Shown piece by piece: positions 7,030-12,544 of a stretch of 12,544 bases of DNA. Where the stretch lies: positions 1-12,544 of the forward strand of contig CAMFLG010000040.1 in NCBI GenBank assembly GCA_945957495.1. The letters run 5' to 3'. Under the pieces are notes generated by a model. It saw nothing but the letters and a program-made list of their open reading frames with translations. It was not told the origin of the DNA and did no database searches. The first letter of the stretch is position 1; each line of letters starts with the position of its first letter. The DNA comes from an uncultured Pseudorhodobacter sp. (GTDB taxonomy: Bacteria > Pseudomonadota > Alphaproteobacteria > Rhodobacterales > Rhodobacteraceae). The position numbers were made by a program, and so were the translations under genes.

Positions 7030-7647
7030 CTACTTGCGCGGCGCAAGCGTGCCAAACACCCGATCCCAGAACGCCGAAGTGACGCCAAAGTTATGCTCTG
7101 TATCGTGGTGATGCACGGCATGCAGTTTGATCAGGCGCCGCATGGATCGTGACCCGCCGCTGCCCAGATGATGCACGATGTAGTGCACCCCGACATAGGC
7201 CAGATAGCCCAGCATGACACCCGCCGTCAGGGCGGCGGCGGATTGGTCGCCCGCCAGCCAGGTCATCGGCCAATAGACCAGCAGGAAGAACGCGATCACC
7301 GTGCCAATCGTCGGCGTCCCGGTCAGCGCGCGCGGGGCGTCGTGATGCGCCATATGCACTGCCTTCAGGAAGGGCGCATGGTGAAAGGCAAAGCGGTGGA
7401 TCAGGTATTCCGCCAGCGTCCACAACAGCCCGCCCAGCGCAAAGACGCCAACCGAAAGCAGCGCCCGCTGCAGATCGGCCCCGCTGAGCGAAAGGTAGAG
7501 GCACAGCAGGATCAGGGGCGGATAGACGACGAAATCCAGGAAAAACGCCCAAGCGGGCATTTCGGTTGCAAAAAGATGCTGCGCGCGGTCCCGCACCATG
7601 CGCACGGCACGCGCCCACCGACCCGGATTCGCATCAACACGTTCCAT
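7030..7647 (-). CDS. Fatty acid hydroxylase / sterol desaturase-type membrane protein
   Basis: A 205-residue integral membrane protein carrying the histidine clusters of the non-haem di-iron hydroxylase superfamily: HRFAFHH (84-90), HMAHHD (98-103), HYIVHH (155-160) and HAVHHHDTEHNFG (176-188). The ending SAFWDRVFGT is also typical. Hydrophobic segments flank these, near 33-55, 62-82, 113-132 and 138-157. Such enzymes use O2 to hydroxylate or desaturate a lipid; the substrate is not evident and could be a fatty acid, sterol-like lipid or carotenoid. The ATG at 7645-7647 was chosen. A TTG at 7693-7695 would add 16 residues and has a GGTGG very close upstream, so it is a real alternative. It lies downstream of accA on the same strand with a 98-base gap, and converges on the flavoprotein gene with one base between stops. 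Confidence 0.8.
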   Translation of the reverse strand: MERVDANPGRWARAVRMVRDRAQHLFATEMPAWAFFLDFVVYPPLILLCLYLSLSGADLQRALLSVGVFALGGLLWTLAEYLIHRFAFHHAPFLKAVHMAHHDAPRALTGTPTIGTVIAFFLLVYWPMTWLAGDQSAAALTAGVMLGYLAYVGVHYIVHHLGSGGSRSMRRLIKLHAVHHHDTEHNFGVTSAFWDRVFGTLAPRK

Positions 7648-7745
7648 CTGGCCGCCTGTCTTTTTTGATGCCGCCCCCAAAGGGAAATCCGGCAACTACC
7701 ACCAAAGCTTAGCAAATCGGGGCTGAAAGTCCAGTCAGGGCGACG

Positions 7746-8705
7746 TTATGCCGCCAGCCCTTTGGAGCCCATGTCGATGAATTTCTGCCGCCGATCCTTG
7801 ATCAGCGTTTCGGGTTTCTTGCCGGAAAGCTCTTTCAGCATCGTCTCGATGGCTTTGCCCACGGCCTCGATCGTCTCTTTGCGGCCACGCTGTGCGCCGC
7901 CGATGGGTTCCTTGACGATGCGGTCGATCACGCCCAGTTTCTGCAGATCCTGCGCGGTCAGGCGCAGGGCGGTCGCGGCCTCGCGCATCTTTTCGGCGTC
8001 TTTCCACAGGATCGAGGCGCAGCCCTCGGGCGAAATCACCGAATAGACCGAATGTTCCAGCATGGCGATGCGGTTGGCGGTGGCGAAGGCAACCGCGCCA
8101 CCGGAGCCGCCCTCACCGATGATGACCGAGATCACCGGCACGCCGATTTCAAGGCTTTTCGCGGTAGAGCGCGCGATGGCCTCGGACTGGCCCCGCTCTT
8201 CCGCGCCCTTGCCCGGATAGGCGCCGGGCGTGTCAATCAAGGTGATCACCGGCAGGCGGAAGCGGTGCGCCAGATCCATCAGGCGCACGGCCTTGCGATA
8301 GCCTTCGGGGCGGGCCATGCCAAAGTTGTGTTCGATCCGCGATTTGGTGTCATTGCCCTTTTCGTGGCCGATCACCACGACAGGCGTATCATTGAACCGC
8401 GCCAGACCGCCCAGAACCGCGTGGTCATCGGCAAAATTGCGATCCCCGGCAAGGGCGGTGTATTCGGTGAACAGCGCCTCGATATAGTCCTTGGAATGCG
8501 GGCGGTCGGGGTGGCGTGCCACCTGGCATTTGCGCCAGGCATCGAGGTCTTTGTACATTTCCTTCAGCATCAGATCGGCCTTGCGATCCAGCGCTTCGGC
8601 CTCTTTGCTGACATCCATCCCGGATTCGCCGCGCGCCATGGCCCGCAACTCTTCGGCCTTGCCTTCGATTTCGGCCAAAGGCTTTTCGAATTCCAGATAG
8701 TTCAT
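7746..8705 (-). CDS. accA: Acetyl-CoA carboxylase carboxyltransferase subunit alpha
   Basis: A 319-residue AccA, full length for the family (about 320). With AccD it transfers CO2 from carboxybiotin-BCCP to acetyl-CoA, making malonyl-CoA, the first committed step of fatty acid synthesis in the cytoplasm. Conserved stretches in order: MNYLEFEKPLAEIE (N-terminal helix), KGNDTKSRIEHNFGM (116-130) followed by PEGYRKAVRLM (133-143), IDTPGAYPGKGAEERGQ (157-173), the oxyanion region GEGGSGGA (197-204) and SPEGCASILWKD (225-236). The ATG at 8703-8705 was chosen over the TTG one codon earlier because GGAG lies seven bases before it. It stands alone from accB, accC and accD here. It follows mcl1 on the same strand with a 131-base gap that contains a candidate promoter. 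Confidence 0.95.
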   Translation of the reverse strand: MNYLEFEKPLAEIEGKAEELRAMARGESGMDVSKEAEALDRKADLMLKEMYKDLDAWRKCQVARHPDRPHSKDYIEALFTEYTALAGDRNFADDHAVLGGLARFNDTPVVVIGHEKGNDTKSRIEHNFGMARPEGYRKAVRLMDLAHRFRLPVITLIDTPGAYPGKGAEERGQSEAIARSTAKSLEIGVPVISVIIGEGGSGGAVAFATANRIAMLEHSVYSVISPEGCASILWKDAEKMREAATALRLTAQDLQKLGVIDRIVKEPIGGAQRGRKETIEAVGKAIETMLKELSGKKPETLIKDRRQKFIDMGSKGLAA

Positions 8706-8712
8706 CAAAGCA

Positions 8713-8719
8713 CTCCCTC
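8713..8719 (-). promoter_or_regulatory. Ribosome-binding site of accA
   Basis: On the minus strand this reads GAGGGAG, with its GGAG seven bases from the ATG at 8705. The spacing favours that ATG over the TTG at 8706-8708. Confidence 0.6.
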
Positions 8720-8731
8720 AGGCGGTGGCCC

Positions 8732-8762
8732 ACTATATGCCCTCGCCTGCCCCGAAGTGCAA
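8732..8762 (-). promoter_or_regulatory. Candidate accA promoter
   Basis: On the minus strand a TATAGT hexamer (8732-8737) matches the -10 consensus at five of six bases, 26 bases before the ATG. TTGCAC (8757-8762) would be the -35, with a 19-base spacer, which is long; it matches only the TTG of the consensus. A GC-rich dyad (GCCCCG 8749-8754 with CGGGGC 8772-8777) overlaps this region and could be a binding site. This is a visual match only. Confidence 0.3.
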
Positions 8763-8802
8763 CTCGGCAAGCGGGGCTTGTCTGTAAATGCGCGGATGGG
8801 GC

Positions 8803-8822
8803 GCGGGCAAGACCCTGCCCGC
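8803..8822 (-). terminator. Hairpin downstream of mcl1, no U-tract
   Basis: GCGGGCA (8803-8809) and TGCCCGC (8816-8822) form a perfect seven-base stem with a six-base loop, 14 bases after the mcl1 stop. On the minus strand it is followed by a C-rich stretch and not by a run of T, so it is not a textbook intrinsic terminator. It may pause RNA polymerase or protect the 3' end of the mRNA. Confidence 0.35.
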
Positions 8823-8836
8823 ATCCTGTGGTGGTC

Positions 8837-9796
8837 TTAGATAGTCCCGATAAGTTCGGATTGCTTTACAATCACTTCCGCCTGTTTGATCGAGGCGATG
8901 TCCACCAGACGGCCCTTGTAGACGGTTGCGCCCTCACCCCGTTCTTTCGCGGCGGCCATGGCGGCGAGGATTTCGCGCGCCTCGGCAACTGCGGCTTCAG
9001 AGGGGGTAAAGACCTCGTTCGCAAGTGCGATCTGCTTGGGGTGAATCGCCCATTTGCCCACCATGCCCAGCGTGGCAGAGCGGCGGGCCTGCGCGCGGAA
9101 CCCCTCATCATCCGAAAAGTCGCCGAACGGCCCGTCCACCGGCAGAATGCCATGCGTGCGGCAGGCGGCAACGATGGCCGCTGTCGCCCAATGCCACGGG
9201 TCAGGCCAATATTGCGCGCCCTGCCGCAGCATGTAGTAGTTTTCCTGCGTGCCGCCGATGCCGGTGGTCTGCATCCCCATAGAGGCGGCGAAATCAGCCG
9301 CGCCCAGGCTCATCGCCTGCAAACGCGGGCTGGCGGCGGCGATTTCCTCGACATGCGCGATACCGGCGGCGGATTCGATGATGACCTCAAAGCTGATCGG
9401 TTTGCTACGGCCCATGGCGCGTTCGATCGCCGTCACCAGCGCATCGACGGCATAGATATCGGCGGCGCAACCGACTTTTGGAATCATGATCTGATCCAGC
9501 CGGTCGCCGCCCTGTTCCAACAGGTCCACCACGTCACGATACCAATAGGGCGTATCCAGACCGTTGATGCGCACCGACAGGGTTTTCTTGCCCCAATCGA
9601 CGGCAGAGATGGCCTGAATGATGTTGGCACGCGCCGCGTCCTTGTCGGTAGGGGCTACGGAGTCTTCCAGATCAAGGTTGATCACATCCGCCGCGGAGGC
9701 CGCCATCTTTTCAAACAGCGCCGGGCGCGAGCCGGGGCCGAACAACTGGCAGCGGTTCGGACGGGCGGGCGGGCTGGGTTGCAGGCGGAACGACAT
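8837..9796 (-). CDS. mcl1: L-malyl-CoA/beta-methylmalyl-CoA lyase
   Basis: A 319-residue CoA ester lyase of the HpcH/HpaI (citrate lyase beta-like) family. In Rhodobacter, Mcl1 reversibly cleaves L-malyl-CoA to acetyl-CoA plus glyoxylate, and beta-methylmalyl-CoA to propionyl-CoA plus glyoxylate, in the ethylmalonyl-CoA pathway for C2 assimilation. The start MSFRLQPSPPARPNRCQLFG and the body follow the Rhodobacter enzyme closely as I recall it. Visible sites are VINLDLEDSV (38-47), SVRING with R76, the Mg-binding Glu in FEVIIESAAG (E141) and Asp in SLGAADFAASMG (D168), then GKWAIHPKQ (247-255). The ATG at 9796 has GAGGTG seven bases upstream; the frame stays open 36 codons further, but that part looks non-coding. 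The related mcl2 (malyl-CoA thioesterase) is less likely given the close match to Mcl1. Confidence 0.9.
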   Translation of the reverse strand: MSFRLQPSPPARPNRCQLFGPGSRPALFEKMAASAADVINLDLEDSVAPTDKDAARANIIQAISAVDWGKKTLSVRINGLDTPYWYRDVVDLLEQGGDRLDQIMIPKVGCAADIYAVDALVTAIERAMGRSKPISFEVIIESAAGIAHVEEIAAASPRLQAMSLGAADFAASMGMQTTGIGGTQENYYMLRQGAQYWPDPWHWATAAIVAACRTHGILPVDGPFGDFSDDEGFRAQARRSATLGMVGKWAIHPKQIALANEVFTPSEAAVAEAREILAAMAAAKERGEGATVYKGRLVDIASIKQAEVIVKQSELIGTI

Positions 9797-9850
9797 CGGC
9801 AGGCACCTCGGTAATGATGTTTCGCAATCTTTGGCCAATTCGTTAGAATA

Positions 9851-9899
9851 TTGCGCACAAGGGTGCAAGCGCGATTTGCAGGTGCAGCAATTTTCGCGC
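9851..9899. promoter_or_regulatory. TTGC/GCAA palindromes between mcl1 and the epimerase gene
   Basis: In this divergent gap two dyads follow each other. TTGCGCACAAGGGTGCAA (9851-9868) has TTGC and GCAA ends. Then GCGCGA (9869-9874) and TCGCGC (9894-9899) enclose ATTTGC (9874-9879) and GCAATT (9887-9892), giving a 31-base imperfect palindrome with a gap in one arm. Further TTGC/GCAA copies occur around it. The location fits operators for mcl1, the epimerase gene, or both. Regulators of the ScfR type (PccR, RamB) bind TTTGCAAA-like sites near genes of acyl-CoA assimilation, but the match here is only to half-sites. Confidence 0.35.
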
Positions 9900-9980
9900 C
9901 GCATTGCCGCGACTTGGGCAAAGGCCTTCCCTCACCCGCCGCTAAGGGAAATAACTTGGGCAGGCTTTGTGGAGTTGAAC

Positions 9981-10946
9981 ATGATCACCGTCACCCGCGA
10001 GAGATTCGCCCTGGCGCAGACCTTCACCATCTCGCGCGGGTCCAAGACCCATGCGGATGTGCTGACGGTGCGTGTTGTGCGCGACGGCGTCACCGGTTGG
10101 GGCGAATGTGTGCCCTATCCGCGCTATGGCGACACGCAGGACAGTGTTACCGCGCAGATTGCGGCGCTGCCCGAGGGGATTTCGCGGGCCGGGGTGCAAA
10201 CCGCCCTGAACCCGGGTTCAGCCCGCAACGCCGTGGATTGCGCGCTGTGGGATTGGGAGGCCAAGCGCGCCGGGCGGCCCGTGTGGCAACTGGCAGGTCT
10301 GCCTGCACCAAAGCCGGTGCGCATTGCCTATACGCTGTCGCTCGACACGCCTGAGGCGATGCAGGCCGAGGCCGCGAAACAGGCGTTCCGGCCGATCCTG
10401 AAGATCAAGCTGGGCACACCTGACGACATGCCACGGTTAGAGGCGGTGCGGCGGGGTGCGCCGAAATCGGTGCTGATCATCGACGCCAACGAAGGCTGGA
10501 CACCCGAGGTTTACACCGACCTTGCCCCGCATCTGTTGCGCCTTGGCGTGGCCTTGGTGGAACAGCCCTTGCCGCAAGGGGCCGACGACATGCTGGCCGA
10601 CATTGCCCGGCCCCTGCCGGTGGCCGCAGACGAATCCGCGCATGATGCGGCCTCTTTGGCGGCGCTGCAGGGCAAGTATGACGTGGTGAACCTGAAGCTG
10701 GACAAGACCGGCGGCCTGACCGAGGCCTTGGCCGCCCGGGCCGAGGCTGCGCGGCTGGGATTGCGCCTGATGGTTGGCTGCATCGTCGGATCGTCGTTGG
10801 CGATGGCGCCTGCGGTGCTGGTGGCGCAGGGGGCGGCCTATTGTGATCTTGACGCCCCGCTGCTTCTGCGGGAAGACCGCGCCACGCCCCTGATTTACGA
10901 TGCCGATGGGGTCCACCCTGCAACCGCCAGTCTTTGGGGATCGTAA
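9981..10946 (+). CDS. Dipeptide (L-Ala-D/L-Glu) epimerase-like enolase-superfamily enzyme
   Basis: A 321-residue member of the mandelate racemase/muconate lactonizing enzyme branch. The parts expected for two-base epimerisation are all present: KIK (141-143), metal ligands D168 (IIDANEGW), E194 (VEQP) and D217 (ADES), and the opposing base K239 in NLKLDKTGG. A DLD motif (289-291) matches the Asp-x-Asp pair that holds the free amino group of the dipeptide in L-Ala-D/L-Glu epimerases. Such enzymes convert murein-derived L-Ala-D-Glu to L-Ala-L-Glu. A N-acetyl-D-Glu racemase (DgcA-type) is the main alternative, but no dgcN-like partner is visible. The ATG has GGAG six bases upstream. The gene is divergent from mcl1 and lies upstream of two small genes and a D-amino-acid transaminase, which supports a role in D-amino acid use. 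Confidence 0.82.
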   Translation: MITVTRERFALAQTFTISRGSKTHADVLTVRVVRDGVTGWGECVPYPRYGDTQDSVTAQIAALPEGISRAGVQTALNPGSARNAVDCALWDWEAKRAGRPVWQLAGLPAPKPVRIAYTLSLDTPEAMQAEAAKQAFRPILKIKLGTPDDMPRLEAVRRGAPKSVLIIDANEGWTPEVYTDLAPHLLRLGVALVEQPLPQGADDMLADIARPLPVAADESAHDAASLAALQGKYDVVNLKLDKTGGLTEALAARAEAARLGLRLMVGCIVGSSLAMAPAVLVAQGAAYCDLDAPLLLREDRATPLIYDADGVHPATASLWGS

Positions 10947-10959
10947 CGCTTGAAAACCC

Positions 10960-10973
10960 AACCTAGATAGGTT
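10960..10973. promoter_or_regulatory. Perfect palindrome over the ribosome-binding site of the DUF4160 gene
   Basis: AACCTAGATAGGTT is two perfect six-base arms (10960-10965 and 10968-10973) around a GA spacer, 13 bases after the epimerase stop and four bases before the ATG. The right arm contains the AGG that would serve as Shine-Dalgarno. Bound by a protein it could block transcription; folded in RNA it could hide the ribosome-binding site. No convincing -35/-10 pair was found around it. Confidence 0.5.
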
Positions 10974-10977
10974 ATTT

Positions 10978-11217
10978 ATGGTTACGGTCCATCGTGCATT
11001 CGGGTGCCGCTTTGTCATCTTCTCGAACGATCACGAACCTGCGCATATTCACGTTGTCGGCGCAGGCTGCGAAGCAAAGGTGCAGTTGAACGGCGAGATG
11101 GGGCTGACCTTGGTTTGGCATGTGGGGTTCAAGCCCGCAGACATGCGCAGGATCATGGCCGAAGTCCTGAAAGAACGCGCAACGCTGCTGGCAAAGTGGG
11201 ATGAGATTCATGGGTGA
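10978..11217 (+). CDS. DUF4160 domain protein
   Basis: A 79-residue protein, full length for the DUF4160 family. The hallmark is FVIFSNDHEPAHIHVVG (about 13-29), corresponding to the family's F-x-x-ND-H-x-P-x-H-x-HV pattern with conserved His residues, followed by a charged helical C-terminal half. The function is not established. The family is very often paired with DUF2442, as here, and the pair is regarded as toxin-antitoxin-like by its organisation, without proof that I can cite. AGGT lies about seven bases before the ATG, inside the palindrome at 10960-10973. By hand count 25 of 78 sense codons after the start end in A or T, more than in the surrounding core genes, so transfer is possible. 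Its 3' end overlaps the next gene. Confidence 0.8.
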   Translation: MVTVHRAFGCRFVIFSNDHEPAHIHVVGAGCEAKVQLNGEMGLTLVWHVGFKPADMRRIMAEVLKERATLLAKWDEIHG

Positions 11218-11638
11218 AAACATCAGCTGTCTGATCGCCGATGCGCAGGACCGCGGTCAAGCAGTTCTGGAGACGACCCCGCTTGCCTTGGCGGCGGCCT
11301 ATGAGGTGAACAGTGAAATGCTCATCATTCACCTCAAGAACGGGTGCAAGGCCGAGATTCCTGCGAACCTGGTTCAGGGTCTGGCGGATGCCGCCCCGCA
11401 AGTGCGGGCAAATGTCGAGGTTTCAGGCATCGGTTACGGGCTTTATTGGCCCGATCTTGATCTTGATCTGTCCGTCCCGGGTCTACTGGCAGGTGTTTTT
11501 GGCACCAAAGCGTGGATGAACAGCCAGCGCGCCGCGACCGCAGGCGCCGCAACCTCTGACGCGAAATCGCAAGCCGCACGGCGAAACGGCTCCCTAGGGG
11601 GAAGACCCCGAAAATCTTTACCTTCCGCCAATGCATGA
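11210..11638 (+). CDS. DUF2442 domain protein with a basic C-terminal tail
   Basis: A 142-residue protein. The DUF2442 region spans about 28-100: YEVNSEMLIIHLKNGCKAEIP in two strands (split here as YEVNSEMLIIHLKNG and CKAEIP), then GIGYGLYWPDLDLDLSVPGL (73-92), where family members carry a similar W-x-x-LD-x-DLS motif. After a low-complexity Ala/Ser linker (about 105-122) the protein ends in a basic tail, RRNGSLGGRPRK (124-135). The ATG at 11210 was chosen; the frame also allows ATG at 11201, but that has no spacer to any Shine-Dalgarno. Either start lies inside the DUF4160 gene, so translation is probably coupled. In a toxin-antitoxin reading this would be the DNA-binding partner because of the basic tail; that is inference. 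It ends 26 bases before the transaminase start. Confidence 0.78.
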   Translation: MGENISCLIADAQDRGQAVLETTPLALAAAYEVNSEMLIIHLKNGCKAEIPANLVQGLADAAPQVRANVEVSGIGYGLYWPDLDLDLSVPGLLAGVFGTKAWMNSQRAATAGAATSDAKSQAARRNGSLGGRPRKSLPSANA

Positions 11639-11664
11639 TCTTCAGGAACGAGAACAGGAAAACC

Positions 11665-12525
11665 ATGACCCGCACTGTCTATCTGAACGGCGAATATCTG
11701 CCGGAAGCCGAAGCCAAAATCTCGATCTTTGATCGGGGGTTCCTGATGGCGGATGGGGTCTATGAAGTGACCTCGGTGCTGGGCGGCAAGCTGATCGACT
11801 TTGCAGGCCATTGCGCGCGGCTGTCACGCAGCCTGGCAGAGCTTGGCATGACAAATCCGCATACCGATGCCGAATGGCAGGCGATCCATCACGAACTGGT
11901 CACGCGCAACGCGGTGATTGACGGGATGGTCTATCTGCAGGTGACGCGCGGCAACCCCGGCGACCGCAGCTTTGCCTTCCCAGACCCGGAAATCGCGCCG
12001 ACGGTGGTTTTGTTCACCCAATCCAACCCCGGCCTTGCCGACAATCCCATGGCCAAGACCGGCATGAAGGTGATCTCTATCCCCGATGTGCGGTGGGGGC
12101 GGCGCGATATCAAGACGGTGCAGCTGCTATACCCGTCGATGGGAAAGATGGCGGCGAAAAAGGCCGGGGTCGATGACAGCTGGTTCGTTGAGGACGGTCA
12201 TGTGACCGAAGGCACCTCGAACAACGCCTATATCATCAAGGGCAACCGCATCATCACCCGGCAGCTGAGCCATGACATCCTGCACGGCATCACCCGGGCC
12301 GCCGTACTGCGCTTTGCCGTCGAGGCGCAGATGGAGGTTGAGGAACGCCCCTTCACCATCGCCGAAGCCCAAGGCGCGGATGAGGCCTTCATCACCTCTG
12401 CATCGGCTTTCGTGATGCCGGTTGTGGAAGTGGACGGCGTGGCGGTGGGAACAGGCGCGCCCGGCAAGATCGCGGCCCGGCTGCGCGAGATCTATCTTGA
12501 GGAAATGCTGAAGTCGGCGATCTGA
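11665..12525 (+). CDS. dat: D-amino-acid transaminase (fold type IV PLP enzyme)
   Basis: A 286-residue aminotransferase of PLP fold type IV. It should swap amino groups between D-amino acids (D-Ala, D-Glu) and 2-oxo acids in the cytoplasm. Motifs: FDRGFLMADGVYEV (22-35), QVTRG (92-96), the PLP lysine K150 in RRDIKTVQLL, E182 in HVTEGTSNN (cofactor nitrogen), and the ITR phosphate-binding region near 243-245 of the ORF numbering. The ATG has AGGA five bases upstream. Where Bacillus D-amino-acid transaminase has Arg-x-His after TRG, this one has GDRSFAFP, so the Arg (R101) stays and the His appears to be Phe (F103). Branched-chain aminotransferase or aminodeoxychorismate lyase are the alternatives in this fold; length and motifs favour D-amino-acid transaminase. 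It closes a plus-strand run that starts with the epimerase. Confidence 0.85.
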   Translation: MTRTVYLNGEYLPEAEAKISIFDRGFLMADGVYEVTSVLGGKLIDFAGHCARLSRSLAELGMTNPHTDAEWQAIHHELVTRNAVIDGMVYLQVTRGNPGDRSFAFPDPEIAPTVVLFTQSNPGLADNPMAKTGMKVISIPDVRWGRRDIKTVQLLYPSMGKMAAKKAGVDDSWFVEDGHVTEGTSNNAYIIKGNRIITRQLSHDILHGITRAAVLRFAVEAQMEVEERPFTIAEAQGADEAFITSASAFVMPVVEVDGVAVGTGAPGKIAARLREIYLEEMLKSAI

Positions 12526-12544
12526 GGGATTTGCGCCACAACCG

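Noticed and set aside
8052..8840. A 262-codon plus-strand frame opposite accA
   Set aside because: It is antisense to an unambiguous accA, and its translation has no recognisable motif.
8828..9814. A 328-codon open frame on the plus strand opposite mcl1
   Set aside because: It is the shadow of mcl1, which has clear catalytic residues and a good ribosome-binding site. The shadow translation shows no domain and is rich in Arg/Gly/His.
9618..9980. An N-terminal extension of the epimerase frame reaching into mcl1
   Set aside because: The extension would overlap mcl1 in antisense and the regulatory gap, and it shows no enolase-family sequence. The ATG at 9981 has a good Shine-Dalgarno and starts at the usual first strand.
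11453..11470. Three GATCTT/GATCTG units in tandem
   Set aside because: They encode the DLDLDL stretch at the conserved DUF2442 motif in frame, so protein conservation explains them better than a slippage repeat or phase-variable tract.

Overview
The window looks like chromosomal DNA of an alphaproteobacterium of the Rhodobacteraceae (Rhodobacter/Roseobacter type). The supports are high GC with strongly GC-biased third codon positions, a TIGR02302-family protein (a family known from Alphaproteobacteria) directly behind lysA, and an L-malyl-CoA/beta-methylmalyl-CoA lyase very like that of the ethylmalonyl-CoA pathway in Rhodobacter. Most of the window is ordinary core chromosome. No tRNA, rRNA, CRISPR array, intact insertion sequence or phage gene was seen.

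Layout. Positions 1-222 hold the 3' end of lysA (lysine/diaminopimelate metabolism), followed 10 bases later by a large membrane-anchored TIGR02302/DUF4175 protein (233-2683). A 223-base convergent gap (2684-2906) is almost filled by two abutting imperfect palindromes. The minus-strand gene 2907-3644 encodes an MJ0042-type zinc-ribbon protein with one membrane segment. Divergent from it runs a tight plus-strand run of five genes, ftsE-ftsX-plsC-tfoX_N-PPOX (3814-7028), in which every stop codon overlaps the next start. It joins the FtsEX cell-division ABC complex to a phospholipid acyltransferase and two small accessory proteins. A minus-strand block follows: a histidine-rich fatty acid hydroxylase/sterol desaturase-type membrane protein (7030-7647), accA (7746-8705) and mcl1 (8837-9796).

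The last part runs on the plus strand. An enolase-superfamily epimerase, probably acting on L-Ala-D/L-Glu or a related acyl-amino acid (9981-10946), is followed by a DUF4160/DUF2442 gene pair (10978-11638) and a D-amino-acid transaminase (11665-12525). The epimerase and transaminase suggest handling of D-amino acids or murein-derived peptides. The small pair between them has a toxin-antitoxin-like layout: two small overlapping genes, a perfect 14-base palindrome over the first ribosome-binding site, lower GC3, and a basic C-terminal tail on the second protein. It is the best candidate here for something not yet well described. The other points worth checking are the two stacked palindromes at 2685-2900, the TTGC/GCAA palindromes between mcl1 and the epimerase, and an apparent His-to-Phe change in the substrate-carboxylate trap of the transaminase.
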